From Lachnospiraceae bacterium (lineage in GTDB: Bacteria; Bacillota; Clostridia; Lachnospirales; Lachnospiraceae), in NCBI GenBank assembly GCA_017521985.1, contig JAFXAZ010000087.1, positions 1 to 64,000 of the forward strand: a DNA stretch of 64,000 nucleotides, given 5' to 3'. Each line of letters begins with the position of its first letter. The first letter of the stretch is position 1. This document shows, in pieces, positions 24,501-33,319 of this stretch. Both the position numbers and the translations under genes were made by a program. Below the pieces are notes generated by a model. The model did not search any database. It was not told where the DNA came from and saw only the letters and a program-made list of their open reading frames with translations.

Positions 24501-27134
24501 TGGGACTATGCTATCAGATATCAGATTAAGTTTATGTCAGCACTGGAGAGTTGCATTGTAGATAATGCTACATTGCCAACCTGTCTGGATTTTGCAAATC
24601 TAAATTCATCAGATACAGATATCAAAGATTATGCCACAGGATTATCAAATACCGGTGATTTTGTAGTTTATTATAATGGTTTTACGGGAGCTTTTAATTA
24701 TGGAGATGGTCAACCTAAATTAATAACTACTCCGAATATGTATTGGCTTTCTGAAAAATTTGATAATTCTGCTTATACATGGTATAACTTTTTTATGGAA
24801 GAAAATAGTGCTCATGTTGTGAGTACAACACCAAGGACTGCTGCATTATCTCTTATTTGGTATGAAATAGATAATAATAATGTATCGGAAGCTGGTTTTT
24901 GCCTTGATAAATTCTATCAGTCCTATGAGGCAAAAGGAACAAACGGATTATCTATGAGAAGCTCATGGGAAGATCAGAACGGTCTGTTTTTAGCAGCACA
25001 TGCCGGTGATCAGTCAGTATCCCATTCAAATTTGGATTCTGGTGGTTTCGTATTGGATTGGAATGATCATCGTTGGGTACATATGTATGGTGCAAGTCCA
25101 GGTGGTATAAGTACCGCATATGGCTGGCCGAATTTCACTATTAAGACAGAAAAAGATGGTCGTTATAGCTATTATCATACCCGTGGTGAGGCAAATAATA
25201 CCATTATTGCAAATCCTATTCAGGATTGTGCAGATATGAATATTAAATATTTTACACAAGTAGAATCTTACTATTCAGGTGAAAATACATCATTTGGTAT
25301 CATTGATAATACAACAACAAATGAAATTTACAACAGTGCAAAGCGTGGCTTTATGCTTACGGGAAATCGTGATGTGGTAGTTGTTCGTGACGAAATTAAT
25401 GCTAAAGAAGCAACAGAGTACTGGTGGTTTGTAAATACAAACGCAGAGGTTACCTTGTCTCAAGATGGTAGAAGTGCACTTTGGGAGATGGAAGGTGACA
25501 GAATGCTGGTACGTATTTCTGAGTCTAAGCTGGATGGAGCAGAAAACAGTGCTGTGAAGTTTGGTATGATGAAGGCAGAACCGCTTCCAACGTCACCTGA
25601 TCCGGAAATTCAGCCGGATATTGATGAACATAAAATGTACATCCACATCGACAGTGCAGCTACATTAGAATTAATGGTGGAATTTATCCCGTTAGAAGAG
25701 GGAGAAGGTATTCCGACAGCGCTTAATATCCCTGAGCTTAGTCAGTGGCAGAGTTACGCAGAATCTAATGATAGGGCAAAGCTTACAAGTCAGATACTTG
25801 GCGATATAATTGCAGTTTTGGAAGGAAGTCCAAATGCCTATGCTAAGGGAGCCAAGACCCGGATTGATGTAGCAGATAGTACAGTAACAACAATTAAGGT
25901 TGACGACAAAATCTACATTCCTGCAAGTTTTGTACGTCAGTGGCTGGGCAAGTATACCGGTTCTGATATATTGACCAAGGATGAGATAAATTACATTAGT
26001 GTCGATGCATTGGCTACAGCATTCCGTAAAACGGTGTCTGTTCAGGAGAATGGTTTAGTACTTATCAGTAATAATACACTGAATTATGATGCAACAACCT
26101 TAGATAAAATATTTGATTTACTGAATACCCGCGTATTCTATGGAAATAAGGAAATAAAATTCTTTGAACCGGAAGTGACGGAGTATAATGTTCAAATCAG
26201 TAAAAATGAGGGAACACCGCAAGTAAGTGTAGATGGAAGTGACATAGCCAATGTGACACAGGGCAATCCTGCTTCCGTTGTGATTGGTGACACCACATAT
26301 ACGATTAACTTTGTGGAGAATCCATTTGAAGATCTTGCAGGTACCGGTTCTGCAGGTGTGGTTAATACCATCAGTTTGGGATTATTATCACCATTACCTA
26401 CACCATCAGAGCAGACATGGATTAGTGTTCAGAACGTAACCAGCTCTATCGGAGCATGGGAGGACAGTGCGAATTATATTGAGAAGGGAACGATTGACGG
26501 GATTATCAGCACCTTGCCAATTAACCGTTGGTCAGCAAAAGGTTTAGGAAGCTGGATCTGTTATGATTTAGGCAGTGCCCAGACCATATATTCCATGGCG
26601 ATTGCAGGATACAACTCCTCTAGCCGTCAGTATACTTTCAAGATTGAGTATTCTATGGATGGAGAAAGCTGGGAGATTGCTGAGGAAGCTCTTGTAACTA
26701 CTGCAGGAAATGACCATGAAGTATTCCGTTTTCCGGATGGTGTATCAGCACGGTATATAAAGGTGACTGGTTTAGAAGCACATAATACAAATAATTCTCC
26801 AACTGACTGGATTGGTATCAATGAGGTAAGAATTTATGCCAACGAGGAAATGCAGAATGCAGATCAGGCAGCATGGATTGCTTATTTCTATCCGGCTATA
26901 GTATACGGTCATGTAGGGGAAAACATTCCGCTGAAGGTAAACGGTGTGGATAAAGAAGGCAATGAGGTAGCGGTAGATACTGAGATAGTATATACTTCAG
27001 CAGATGAAAGTATTGCGACAGTGTCTGTAGATGGTGTGGTTACATTGAAATCAACCGGTACTACTACTATTCAGGCAGAAACGATTATATTAGGTGTTAC
27101 TAAGATAGCGACGTTTGATGTGATTGTACAGTAA
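21582..27134 (+). CDS. secreted multidomain heparinase II/III-like polysaccharide lyase
   Basis: A 1850-residue exported protein. The signal peptide spans residues 1-43 (basic start, LTAWLLAVLMLFSALPPG core, VQA-ET cleavage). Then come a beta-rich region (about 45-270), a Ser/Glu/Asp linker of five 11-residue repeats (272-326), and two jelly-roll-like domains opening DDFESY and DDFEDY. The lyase itself (about 749-1373) has an alpha-toroid with HPRIFV and NNWNNVCNGS, then a beta-sandwich with SHSNLDSGGFVLDW near 1147, features of heparinase II/III-type lyases. The C-terminus has an amine-oxidase-N-like segment, an F5/8-type CBM32 (about 1612-1757) and a BIG2-like Ig domain (1767-1850). The substrate is probably a uronate glycan, given GH88 in the region. 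Start: ATG 21582 is spaced 8 bases from GAAGGGAG. Confidence 0.82.
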   Translation: MDKILNHKKRLKKYNANRLTAWLLAVLMLFSALPPGSMTVQAETIDGYVAQIGNKNYTSLEAAIDEAVAGETITLLTDIDLGAEASIAPDEAITIDLNGNILEAYAFTAFGAEVVDSSTDKAGVLKVTNFAPAANNSQMPIYNGTDGYVFATMVEQVHRSSEMGADTFKLIFKPYFGTATINELLKGGGNAAQVNIGIRLKWTDKEGNPQSKDLTYTDEMVKEVYAGTNKAFYIEASGATQFDDLTITPFVKSNMGAKPEWSDSKFDCGGSESGESSSDASEESSESSSDASEESSEPSSDASEESSEPSGDASEESSEPSGDASENTDIILSDDFESYATNATVSGNVTWATISDTSASVIIAEESGKKMVQASYTGTDASANAIMKINLTPQMLSGYQSVTISMDVWIESTNSLALPVYNLATGKKLGNFNTLKVDTGKVKEGEWTPVKMVFDFTGEKPKQTFILPSLAAPQVKEYPVSLEAGFALGLSMTLNDTTGKAIQIDNIVVEGEKIIDDTTGDTDYTKPESGEGVNIILEDDFEDYKVDANPHKNGNKYTGSAINAVAVMKVVEETTENKVLKAYHGAPTPEATKRAPRIEKVIGYDNLTNLTIDFDAKISEGDTTLSVGIYNKDTSKSILYYTLKYTQCVDWTHVKVICDLEKNTQEIYVGGELAEIKTADLRSVLDKLQLRFVSSVAPDESFALLDNVLLTTTDELPSSMVDISTMTVNWDKVALVEGEETGIMDIMRDTHPRIFVQGEAGWDAIKDKINNDVAAAKWYDILIEHATKYINTDVTSYHVNDRGNINECSTLFKDDIIPAVMAYCLLDDSETELKGNLKTKIYNELQNVGNWPEWGSNAYLCTAHIILAYGICYDWMFDDWTDEERTNILGWLMDKGMHEAVLNYAGYDTGTNFTRNKNNWNNVCNGSNIVGAIAIAGEYPKAADYIIKKASDSIPYSFSELSVSGAFAEPLSYWDYAIRYQIKFMSALESCIVDNATLPTCLDFANLNSSDTDIKDYATGLSNTGDFVVYYNGFTGAFNYGDGQPKLITTPNMYWLSEKFDNSAYTWYNFFMEENSAHVVSTTPRTAALSLIWYEIDNNNVSEAGFCLDKFYQSYEAKGTNGLSMRSSWEDQNGLFLAAHAGDQSVSHSNLDSGGFVLDWNDHRWVHMYGASPGGISTAYGWPNFTIKTEKDGRYSYYHTRGEANNTIIANPIQDCADMNIKYFTQVESYYSGENTSFGIIDNTTTNEIYNSAKRGFMLTGNRDVVVVRDEINAKEATEYWWFVNTNAEVTLSQDGRSALWEMEGDRMLVRISESKLDGAENSAVKFGMMKAEPLPTSPDPEIQPDIDEHKMYIHIDSAATLELMVEFIPLEEGEGIPTALNIPELSQWQSYAESNDRAKLTSQILGDIIAVLEGSPNAYAKGAKTRIDVADSTVTTIKVDDKIYIPASFVRQWLGKYTGSDILTKDEINYISVDALATAFRKTVSVQENGLVLISNNTLNYDATTLDKIFDLLNTRVFYGNKEIKFFEPEVTEYNVQISKNEGTPQVSVDGSDIANVTQGNPASVVIGDTTYTINFVENPFEDLAGTGSAGVVNTISLGLLSPLPTPSEQTWISVQNVTSSIGAWEDSANYIEKGTIDGIISTLPINRWSAKGLGSWICYDLGSAQTIYSMAIAGYNSSSRQYTFKIEYSMDGESWEIAEEALVTTAGNDHEVFRFPDGVSARYIKVTGLEAHNTNNSPTDWIGINEVRIYANEEMQNADQAAWIAYFYPAIVYGHVGENIPLKVNGVDKEGNEVAVDTEIVYTSADESIATVSVDGVVTLKSTGTTTIQAETIILGVTKIATFDVIVQ
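22395..22559 (+). repeat. five 33-bp tandem repeats encoding the lyase linker
   Basis: Five in-frame units encode ESSEPSSDASE-like 11-mers that differ by a few codons. The antisense open frames here (97 and 112 codons) are artefacts of the same repeats. Confidence 0.92.
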
Positions 27135-27149
27135 ATATTAATGAGAAGT

Positions 27150-27190
27150 AAAAGGCGGTGGCAGAGAATCTGTCATCGTCTTTTCGTCTT
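27150..27190 (+). terminator. terminator of the lyase gene
   Basis: AAAAGGCGGTGGCAGA pairs over 16 bp (three G-T wobbles) with TCTGTCATCGTCTTTT around a GAA loop. It lies 15 bases after the lyase stop. Confidence 0.8.
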
Positions 27191-27237
27191 AATGGTTATT
27201 TTGTATAAAAAATAGTAAAAAAGTCTTGTAATTTTAT

Positions 27238-27296
27238 AAAAGTGATACCAATCAAAAAAAGTGTTACTTGTAAAATTATGTCTTTTTGCCTATACT
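27238..27296 (+). promoter_or_regulatory. ABC-operon promoter with shared 35-bp upstream element, copy 2
   Basis: 27238-27272 is base-for-base the same 35-bp element as at 21267. It ends in TTGTAA (27268-27273), then 17 bases and TATACT (27291-27296). Geometry is the same as copy 1: element, overlapping -35, 17-base spacer. A GTCGCGAC palindrome (27313-27320) lies in the leader. The flanks of the two copies differ, so the identity is confined to the element. Confidence 0.7.
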
Positions 27297-27362
27297 TAAG
27301 CCACTAGAGTGAGTCGCGACCACCTATAAGTAACATTTATTTATCTTTAATAGGAGGAAAAA

Positions 27363-29015
27363 ATGAAACATAAAATTTTATACAAACGTATGGCATCTGT
27401 CGTTTTGGCAGGAAGCATGGTAATGGGATGCTTAACCGGATGTGGAGAAGTTAAGCCTAGCAGCAATTCTTCTGAAATTTCTACAAATGCTTCACAGGAA
27501 GTTGTAGAGAGTTCTGAAACTGTAGTTGTAGAGGAGCCTGCAGAGCTTACATATTATGGACAGTTGCTTGATGCATCAACTACGTTGGAAACTTTAAATG
27601 ATATGGAAATTATGAAAGCGGCAAATGAGGCAACAAACTGTTTGGTTACTTATGTACATCCTTCAGGCGCAAGTGCTAATGAGGACTTCAACTTAAGAAT
27701 CGCAAGTATGGAACTGGATGATATTATGGAATACTCTTGGGGTACTTATCCGGGAAGTCCGACACAGGCAATTGAAGATGGTGTAATCATTGACCTTGCT
27801 CCTTATCTGGAAAAAGGATATGCACCTAATTTTAAGAAATTCTTGGATGAAAATCCTGAGATAGCAAAGCAGGTTACTACTGATGACGGCGTGGTGTATG
27901 CATTTCCATGTGTTGGTAATGAAAGTGTTTCTGTAACTAACGGTTATATTGTACGTAAGGATTTTCTGGATAAAGTAGGTTTGGATGATCCTGTTACAAT
28001 TGCTGACTGGGAAAAAATGTTGACGGCATTCAAGGAGCAGCTTGGTGTGACAGCACCTTTTACCGGTCAAACCAATCACCTTTTTAATCCATCTTACGCA
28101 TGCTTTGCCGGTGCTTTTGGAACCTATGTGGGTTATTATGTAAAAGATGATAAGGTTCAGTATGGTGTTTTGGATGAGAGCTTTAAGGAATATATTGCAA
28201 CTATGGCTGACTGGTATGCAAAGGGGCTGATCGACCCTGAAATCTTCGGAAACGATTCAAATACTTCAAAGAGCAATATTTTAAATAGTAAGTCTGGTGC
28301 GTTCTTTGGAGCAATCGGCGGTGGCATCGGAACCTATACTACCAATGCAAAGGCAAACGAGAACTGTGATCCTGATTTTGAATTGGTAGGTGTACCATAC
28401 CCTGTAATGAATGAAGGTGAGGAGCCACAGTTTATAAGTAGAGCTGCAGATGTCAGAGCAGCTAATCAGGCAGCAATTACAACTGCGTGTGAGGATATTG
28501 AAGCTGCTATGAGATATTTAGATTTCTGGTATAGCGAGGAAGGACACATGATGAAGAACTTCGGTATCGAAGGTTTGAGTTATGAGATGGTTGATGGTGT
28601 TCCTACTTATACGGACTTGATTTTAAAGAATCCGGATGGACTCTCAGTAACTGCAGCTCTGGGTAGATATACAAGAGCTTCCAAGCCAACTGTTGGCGTA
28701 ATCGATCTCCAGTACTACTATGGCTATTGGCAGATGGAGAACCAGTATGATGCAATGAATACTTGGAATGAGCATGCAGACAATGCAGTGGAGGTTTTAT
28801 TGCCTGCAATAACTCATACCCCTGAGGAATCTGAAGAAGTGGCAGCATTAACCGGTCCTCTCAGTACCTATGTACAAGAAGAGCTTACAAAATTTATTAT
28901 GGGTACACGCAAAATGGATGATTGGGATAACTTCATTAAATCAGTTAAGGGAATGCAGGCTGATAGAATAGTCGAGCTTAAGCAGGCTGCTTATGAAAGA
29001 TATAAATTAAGATAG
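27363..29015 (+). CDS. sugar ABC transporter substrate-binding lipoprotein
   Basis: A 550-residue extracellular binding protein. The signal ends in the lipobox LTGC (Cys about 27), followed by a Ser/Glu-rich tether. Its length and the two downstream permeases match the LplA/YtcQ class that imports oligosaccharides, often uronate-containing, in Firmicutes. AGGAGG precedes the ATG. It is first in the operon with the shared activator element upstream. A hairpin follows the gene, which would let more binding protein than permease be made. It probably captures oligosaccharides released by the lyase. Confidence 0.85.
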   Translation: MKHKILYKRMASVVLAGSMVMGCLTGCGEVKPSSNSSEISTNASQEVVESSETVVVEEPAELTYYGQLLDASTTLETLNDMEIMKAANEATNCLVTYVHPSGASANEDFNLRIASMELDDIMEYSWGTYPGSPTQAIEDGVIIDLAPYLEKGYAPNFKKFLDENPEIAKQVTTDDGVVYAFPCVGNESVSVTNGYIVRKDFLDKVGLDDPVTIADWEKMLTAFKEQLGVTAPFTGQTNHLFNPSYACFAGAFGTYVGYYVKDDKVQYGVLDESFKEYIATMADWYAKGLIDPEIFGNDSNTSKSNILNSKSGAFFGAIGGGIGTYTTNAKANENCDPDFELVGVPYPVMNEGEEPQFISRAADVRAANQAAITTACEDIEAAMRYLDFWYSEEGHMMKNFGIEGLSYEMVDGVPTYTDLILKNPDGLSVTAALGRYTRASKPTVGVIDLQYYYGYWQMENQYDAMNTWNEHADNAVEVLLPAITHTPEESEEVAALTGPLSTYVQEELTKFIMGTRKMDDWDNFIKSVKGMQADRIVELKQAAYERYKLR

Positions 29016-29035
29016 TAGACACGAAGTTTTTGGAG

Positions 29036-29065
29036 GAAAGAGGCGTCTAAAAGCGTCTCTTTTCT
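29036..29065 (+). terminator. partial terminator between binding-protein and permease genes
   Basis: GAAAGAGGCG and CGTCTCTTTTC form a stem with one wobble and a short loop; the T-run is only partial. This suits attenuation within an ABC operon. Confidence 0.5.
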
Positions 29066-29135
29066 AGATTAGAAAATTATGAGAATTTAACGATAAAGAA
29101 CGTGTTTTTATATTTTGAATGACTAGGAGATATTT

Positions 29136-30056
29136 ATGAAAAAAAAATCTAAATTATGGAATGAAATTAAGCGGAATAGGCAATTATATATTTTGTTCTT
29201 GCCAATTCTAATATATTTTCTGGTATTTCACTATGGTTCTATGTATGGAAGTGTTATTGCGTTTATGGATTATAAGCCTGCCAAAGGTTTTTTAAACAGT
29301 GAATGGGTAGGAGTGAAGCACTTTATCAGATTTTTTCAGGATCCTTATTTTGGAAGGCTGATGAAGAATACAATTGCTATCAGCTTAGGCTCTCTTTTAG
29401 TTTGTATGCCAGTTACCATTATTTTTGCACTTTTGCTGAACGAAGTCCGGAATAGTAAATTTAAAAGGATAGTGCAGACCGTAAGTTACCTACCACATTT
29501 CGTCTCACTTGTAGTAATTTGTGGTATGATTAAGGTGTTTGTGAGCTCAGATGGTATAATCACGACCATGCTTTCTGCGTTAGGTATTGTGGAAAAGCAA
29601 AACTTGTTGATGGTTGCAGAATATTATCAGCCAATTCATATTATTAGTAGAGTATGGCAGGTTATGGGTTGGGATTCAATTATCTATTTGTCTGCTTTAG
29701 CAAGTATTGATCAGGAGCAATACGAAGCTGCGGATCTGGATGGTGCAGGCAGGTTTGCTAAAATGAGATATATCACCTTACCTAGTATTGTTCCTACCAT
29801 CTCTGTTATGTTGATTATGAAAATTGGGCATGTAATGTCTGTTGGCTATGAAAAGGTAATTTTACTGTATAATACGACAACTTATGAAACAGCGGATGTA
29901 TTTTCAAGTTATATATATCGTATGGGCTTGGCCAGCAGCTATCCTCAGTTCAGCTATACTACTGCGGTTGGTTTGGTGCAGTCAGTGATTAATATTGCAC
30001 TTGTAACTATCAGCAATTATATTTCCAAGAAGCTTAAAGGAAGCTCCTTGTGGTAA
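29136..30056 (+). CDS. ABC transporter permease, LplB type
   Basis: A 306-residue inner-membrane permease with six predicted helices. The EAA loop that contacts the ATPase is visible as EAADLDGAGRFAKMRYITLP (near 197). N-terminal KRNRQLYILFLPILIYFLVFHY is typical of LplB proteins, partners of YtcP in polysaccharide uptake. It follows the binding-protein gene after an internal hairpin and precedes the second permease by 34 bases. No ATPase gene is present nearby, so a shared MsmX-like ATPase elsewhere is likely. Confidence 0.9.
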   Translation: MKKKSKLWNEIKRNRQLYILFLPILIYFLVFHYGSMYGSVIAFMDYKPAKGFLNSEWVGVKHFIRFFQDPYFGRLMKNTIAISLGSLLVCMPVTIIFALLLNEVRNSKFKRIVQTVSYLPHFVSLVVICGMIKVFVSSDGIITTMLSALGIVEKQNLLMVAEYYQPIHIISRVWQVMGWDSIIYLSALASIDQEQYEAADLDGAGRFAKMRYITLPSIVPTISVMLIMKIGHVMSVGYEKVILLYNTTTYETADVFSSYIYRMGLASSYPQFSYTTAVGLVQSVINIALVTISNYISKKLKGSSLW

Positions 30057-30090
30057 TACTGCAAAAAATTTATAGGAAGGTATGAAGCAT

Positions 30091-30972
30091 ATGAAAAGAA
30101 AACGTAGTTTTGGAGATAGAGCATTTGACATCATAAATACAATCTTTATGCTGCTCGTCATTGTGATTATGGCATATCCTATCTGGTATGTGTTGGTGGC
30201 TTCGCTCAGTGATTCTAATTATTTGGCGGCGTATCGTGGTGTATTGCTTTGGCCACTTAAATTTACGACGGCTGCATATACTATGGTATTTAAAAATCCA
30301 AATATTGTCACTGGTTATTGCAATACAATCTTGATTGTAGTTGTAGGTACTTTATTAAATGTTTTTTTTACTTTAATTGCGGCTTATGTTATGTCAAGAA
30401 AGCCGTTTCCGGGCAAGAAAATTTTTATGATTATGATGGTTATTACCATGTATTTCAATGGTGGTATTATTCCGCGGTATATTTTAAATAACAACTGGTT
30501 AGGGTTGGGAAATAATAGGTTAGTATTAATTCTGCCGGTATTGGTGGTTACTTATAATATGGTTATTTTGCGTACCGGTTTAGAAGCAATACCTGATTCT
30601 TTAGATGAGTCCGCACGAATTGATGGTGCCAATGAGTTTCAGATTCTGTTCAAGATTATGGCTCCTGTTGCTAAGGCTCCTATAGCTGTAGTAGCTTTAT
30701 ATTATGCTGTAACGCATTGGAATTCATGGTTTACTGCTGCTGTTTATATAAGAGACAGGGCAAAATACCCTTTACAGCTAATCCTGCGTGATATTCTTAT
30801 TAATAATGACGTAAATAGCATGATGGGAGGAGAAGAGGGTTCTATGCTTGCTATCTCGGAAAGTATAAAATATGCAACAATAATGGTAGCAACCGTGCCT
30901 ATTTTGTGTATTTATCCATTTGTGCAGAAATATTTTGTAAAAGGTGCTATGATTGGTGCAGTAAAGGGCTGA
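30091..30972 (+). CDS. ABC transporter permease, YtcP type
   Basis: A 293-residue permease with six helices and an EAA-like loop DESARIDGANEFQILFKIMAP (about residues 173-193). It is the second membrane subunit of the importer with the LplB-type protein. The chosen ATG is ten bases after GGAAGG; an earlier in-frame ATG at 30082 is only one base from the site and less likely. Its C-terminus (YFVKGAMIGAVKG) is the conserved YtcP ending. Confidence 0.9.
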   Translation: MKRKRSFGDRAFDIINTIFMLLVIVIMAYPIWYVLVASLSDSNYLAAYRGVLLWPLKFTTAAYTMVFKNPNIVTGYCNTILIVVVGTLLNVFFTLIAAYVMSRKPFPGKKIFMIMMVITMYFNGGIIPRYILNNNWLGLGNNRLVLILPVLVVTYNMVILRTGLEAIPDSLDESARIDGANEFQILFKIMAPVAKAPIAVVALYYAVTHWNSWFTAAVYIRDRAKYPLQLILRDILINNDVNSMMGGEEGSMLAISESIKYATIMVATVPILCIYPFVQKYFVKGAMIGAVKG

Positions 30973-31022
30973 TTGCGCCCTGAAAAAAGGCATAATTCTT
31001 TTTCGGTTTTGGGGGTAAAGTT

Positions 31023-33314
31023 ATGCAAATAAAGAAAAGAGTTGGTAAAAGTTTCTCGAATATGGTGAACTGGATTTTTTCTTATATAATTGTACTAATT
31101 ATTCCCATTGTTATCTCTTCTGTGTGCAGTTTGTATACCAATTCTGTATTAAGTAAGGAAAAAATGTCTTCTAATACGGTTGCATTACAGATAATTGTTT
31201 CAGAACTTGAAACAGCATTTGAGCAGCTCATTAACTTAGAGTACAATGTGTATTTTAGTGAAAAGATTAAGGCTGTGGAGATAATAGAACAACCCTTAGA
31301 TTCGGTAAAAAGAACACAATTATTGGAAGGAAGTAAATCTTTTGATAATTGTATTGATAAGGATGCTAAAATTATAAGTTCTGCTCGTCTTTATTTTCCG
31401 AGGAATGAAATGCTGATTTCCTCAGGGAAAACATATGTATATCTGGAATCGAATTACGAAAATTTGGGCAAAGCATTTGGTTATACCTATGAAGAGTGGA
31501 AGGCGTTGTTGGAGCGGCGATATGACAGAAAATTTCTAGTCAATTCGGAAACGGGAGAGGTGCTCTATATTACAACGATTCCCAGATATGGAAAGACAGT
31601 AAAAAAGAATATGGTTTTGGGCTTGAATACCGCTTACATGCAGGAAATTCTTGCTAAATTGGACAATATGAAAGGCGCCATTTTGTTAGTAAGTGATTCG
31701 GGAGAAGTATTATCAAGTAGAAATATAGATGGAATCCGTATGGATTTATTGTCGGAAGAAATTTTTGAGAGCGATAATTATATCAGAACGTCCATCAACG
31801 GCGAGAATATGATGATAGCATGTTGTCAATTGGAAAATGTGGATTTAAAGCTGATTTCTATAATCTCCTATAAAGAGTTCTGGGAAGTAGCATTAAAAAG
31901 TTTTGCTTTGTTTTGGTTTGCGATGGTTTTGAGCATTGTTGTTGGTGTAATGGTTTCCGGTGCTTTTTCCATGAAGAAGCAGAGTGTCTGGGGTGCTCTT
32001 AGTAGCATTATAGAAAAAAAGATGGAAAAGAAACATAAAAATATTATTACCAGAGACAGAGTGATAGGGAAGGTCATCAGTGATATTGCAGCGGAATATC
32101 ATTCCATGCAAACTCAGTTGGCTTCTGTAGATGATATGAAGCGGGAAGTACTTTTGACAGCTATTCTACGTGGACGAATACATGCCGAGGAAGTAGAGCA
32201 GGTGCTGCAGAAAAACGGAGTAGAAGTCAAATTAGGCAATTATGCGGTAGTTCTATTTCGTTTAGACGGCTTTGAACTTTTAGGTAATGCAGAGGTGCAA
32301 AAGGTATCTGAAGAGGTAATAACATCCATTGTTCAGGATTTTGAAGATAAGGGATTTTGTTGTGATATTTTGAAGTTGAATGAAAAAATTGTGTGTATTG
32401 TAGATTTCGGCAGTATAGACAAGGAAGAATGCTACCATCAGATAGAAGAATTTTTGAGAGACACTTATGAAAAAATTATGCAGAGTGGAAAAGATTCTTT
32501 GTCCATTTCCATTAGTGATGTGCATAAGCATATATCTTCTCTTATGAATGCTTATACGGAAGTACTAAGAGTCATGGAGTATCAGATGAATGTCGGCGGC
32601 GAACCGATAATGGGTTATTTTGAAATGATACAGAGTACTAATAACAAATACTTGTATTCCGTGGAGGAAGAAAAGAATTTGCTGCAACTGATTAGCTTAG
32701 GGAAAGAAAAAGAGGCATTAGCGTACTTTGAGGAAAGATATGATAAAAATATTGATAGTATTTATGGTTCCGAGGAGCTTATCAGATGTTTTATCTGGAA
32801 TATCACTGCCAGTGTGTTACGAGCAGAGGGGATGTTTAGTGACCAGATGAATCTTCCTGACATGAGGGAATTTCTGGAAACTGTCAATGAAACCAACAGT
32901 GTATTAGAGACAAAGCAGCTTTTGGCAAAGCGAATAAAAGAAATCTGTGGGGGCATCGCTCAAATAAAGGAGAAAAAGGGCAATATTGCAGAACAGATTA
33001 AAGAATATATTCATACACATTATACCGATACCAATTTAGATAATACGGAAATAGCAGATTATTTTCACATTAAAGCGCCTTATCTTTCCACATTATTCAA
33101 AGAAAGAACAGGCGAGAATGTACAGTTCTATATCCAAACAGTTCGAATGAATAAGGCGAAGGAGCTTTTAGAGACAACGGATTTGAACGTGGAGGAGATT
33201 GGGCAACGAGTGGGTTGTAATAATAAGGTTTCGTTTATACGACTTTTTAAAAAATTCGAAAAAATTACGCCTACGGAGTATCGTAAAAAATGTAAGGAGA
33301 GTAAGAGTTTATAA
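31023..33314 (+). CDS. membrane-anchored AraC-family regulator
   Basis: A 763-residue one-component sensor-regulator. One membrane helix lies near 15-40 and a second near 290-318, bounding an extracellular sensor of about 250 residues. A cytoplasmic linker leads to a two-HTH AraC domain at about 652-760 (DNTEIADYFHIKAPYLSTLF; VEEIGQRVGCNNKVSFIRLF). Such proteins usually sense extracellular glycan fragments or a binding protein and activate nearby use genes. It is downstream of the permeases in the same direction and is the best candidate to bind the shared 35-bp element. Confidence 0.88.
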   Translation: MQIKKRVGKSFSNMVNWIFSYIIVLIIPIVISSVCSLYTNSVLSKEKMSSNTVALQIIVSELETAFEQLINLEYNVYFSEKIKAVEIIEQPLDSVKRTQLLEGSKSFDNCIDKDAKIISSARLYFPRNEMLISSGKTYVYLESNYENLGKAFGYTYEEWKALLERRYDRKFLVNSETGEVLYITTIPRYGKTVKKNMVLGLNTAYMQEILAKLDNMKGAILLVSDSGEVLSSRNIDGIRMDLLSEEIFESDNYIRTSINGENMMIACCQLENVDLKLISIISYKEFWEVALKSFALFWFAMVLSIVVGVMVSGAFSMKKQSVWGALSSIIEKKMEKKHKNIITRDRVIGKVISDIAAEYHSMQTQLASVDDMKREVLLTAILRGRIHAEEVEQVLQKNGVEVKLGNYAVVLFRLDGFELLGNAEVQKVSEEVITSIVQDFEDKGFCCDILKLNEKIVCIVDFGSIDKEECYHQIEEFLRDTYEKIMQSGKDSLSISISDVHKHISSLMNAYTEVLRVMEYQMNVGGEPIMGYFEMIQSTNNKYLYSVEEEKNLLQLISLGKEKEALAYFEERYDKNIDSIYGSEELIRCFIWNITASVLRAEGMFSDQMNLPDMREFLETVNETNSVLETKQLLAKRIKEICGGIAQIKEKKGNIAEQIKEYIHTHYTDTNLDNTEIADYFHIKAPYLSTLFKERTGENVQFYIQTVRMNKAKELLETTDLNVEEIGQRVGCNNKVSFIRLFKKFEKITPTEYRKKCKESKSL

Positions 33315-33319
33315 AAATT

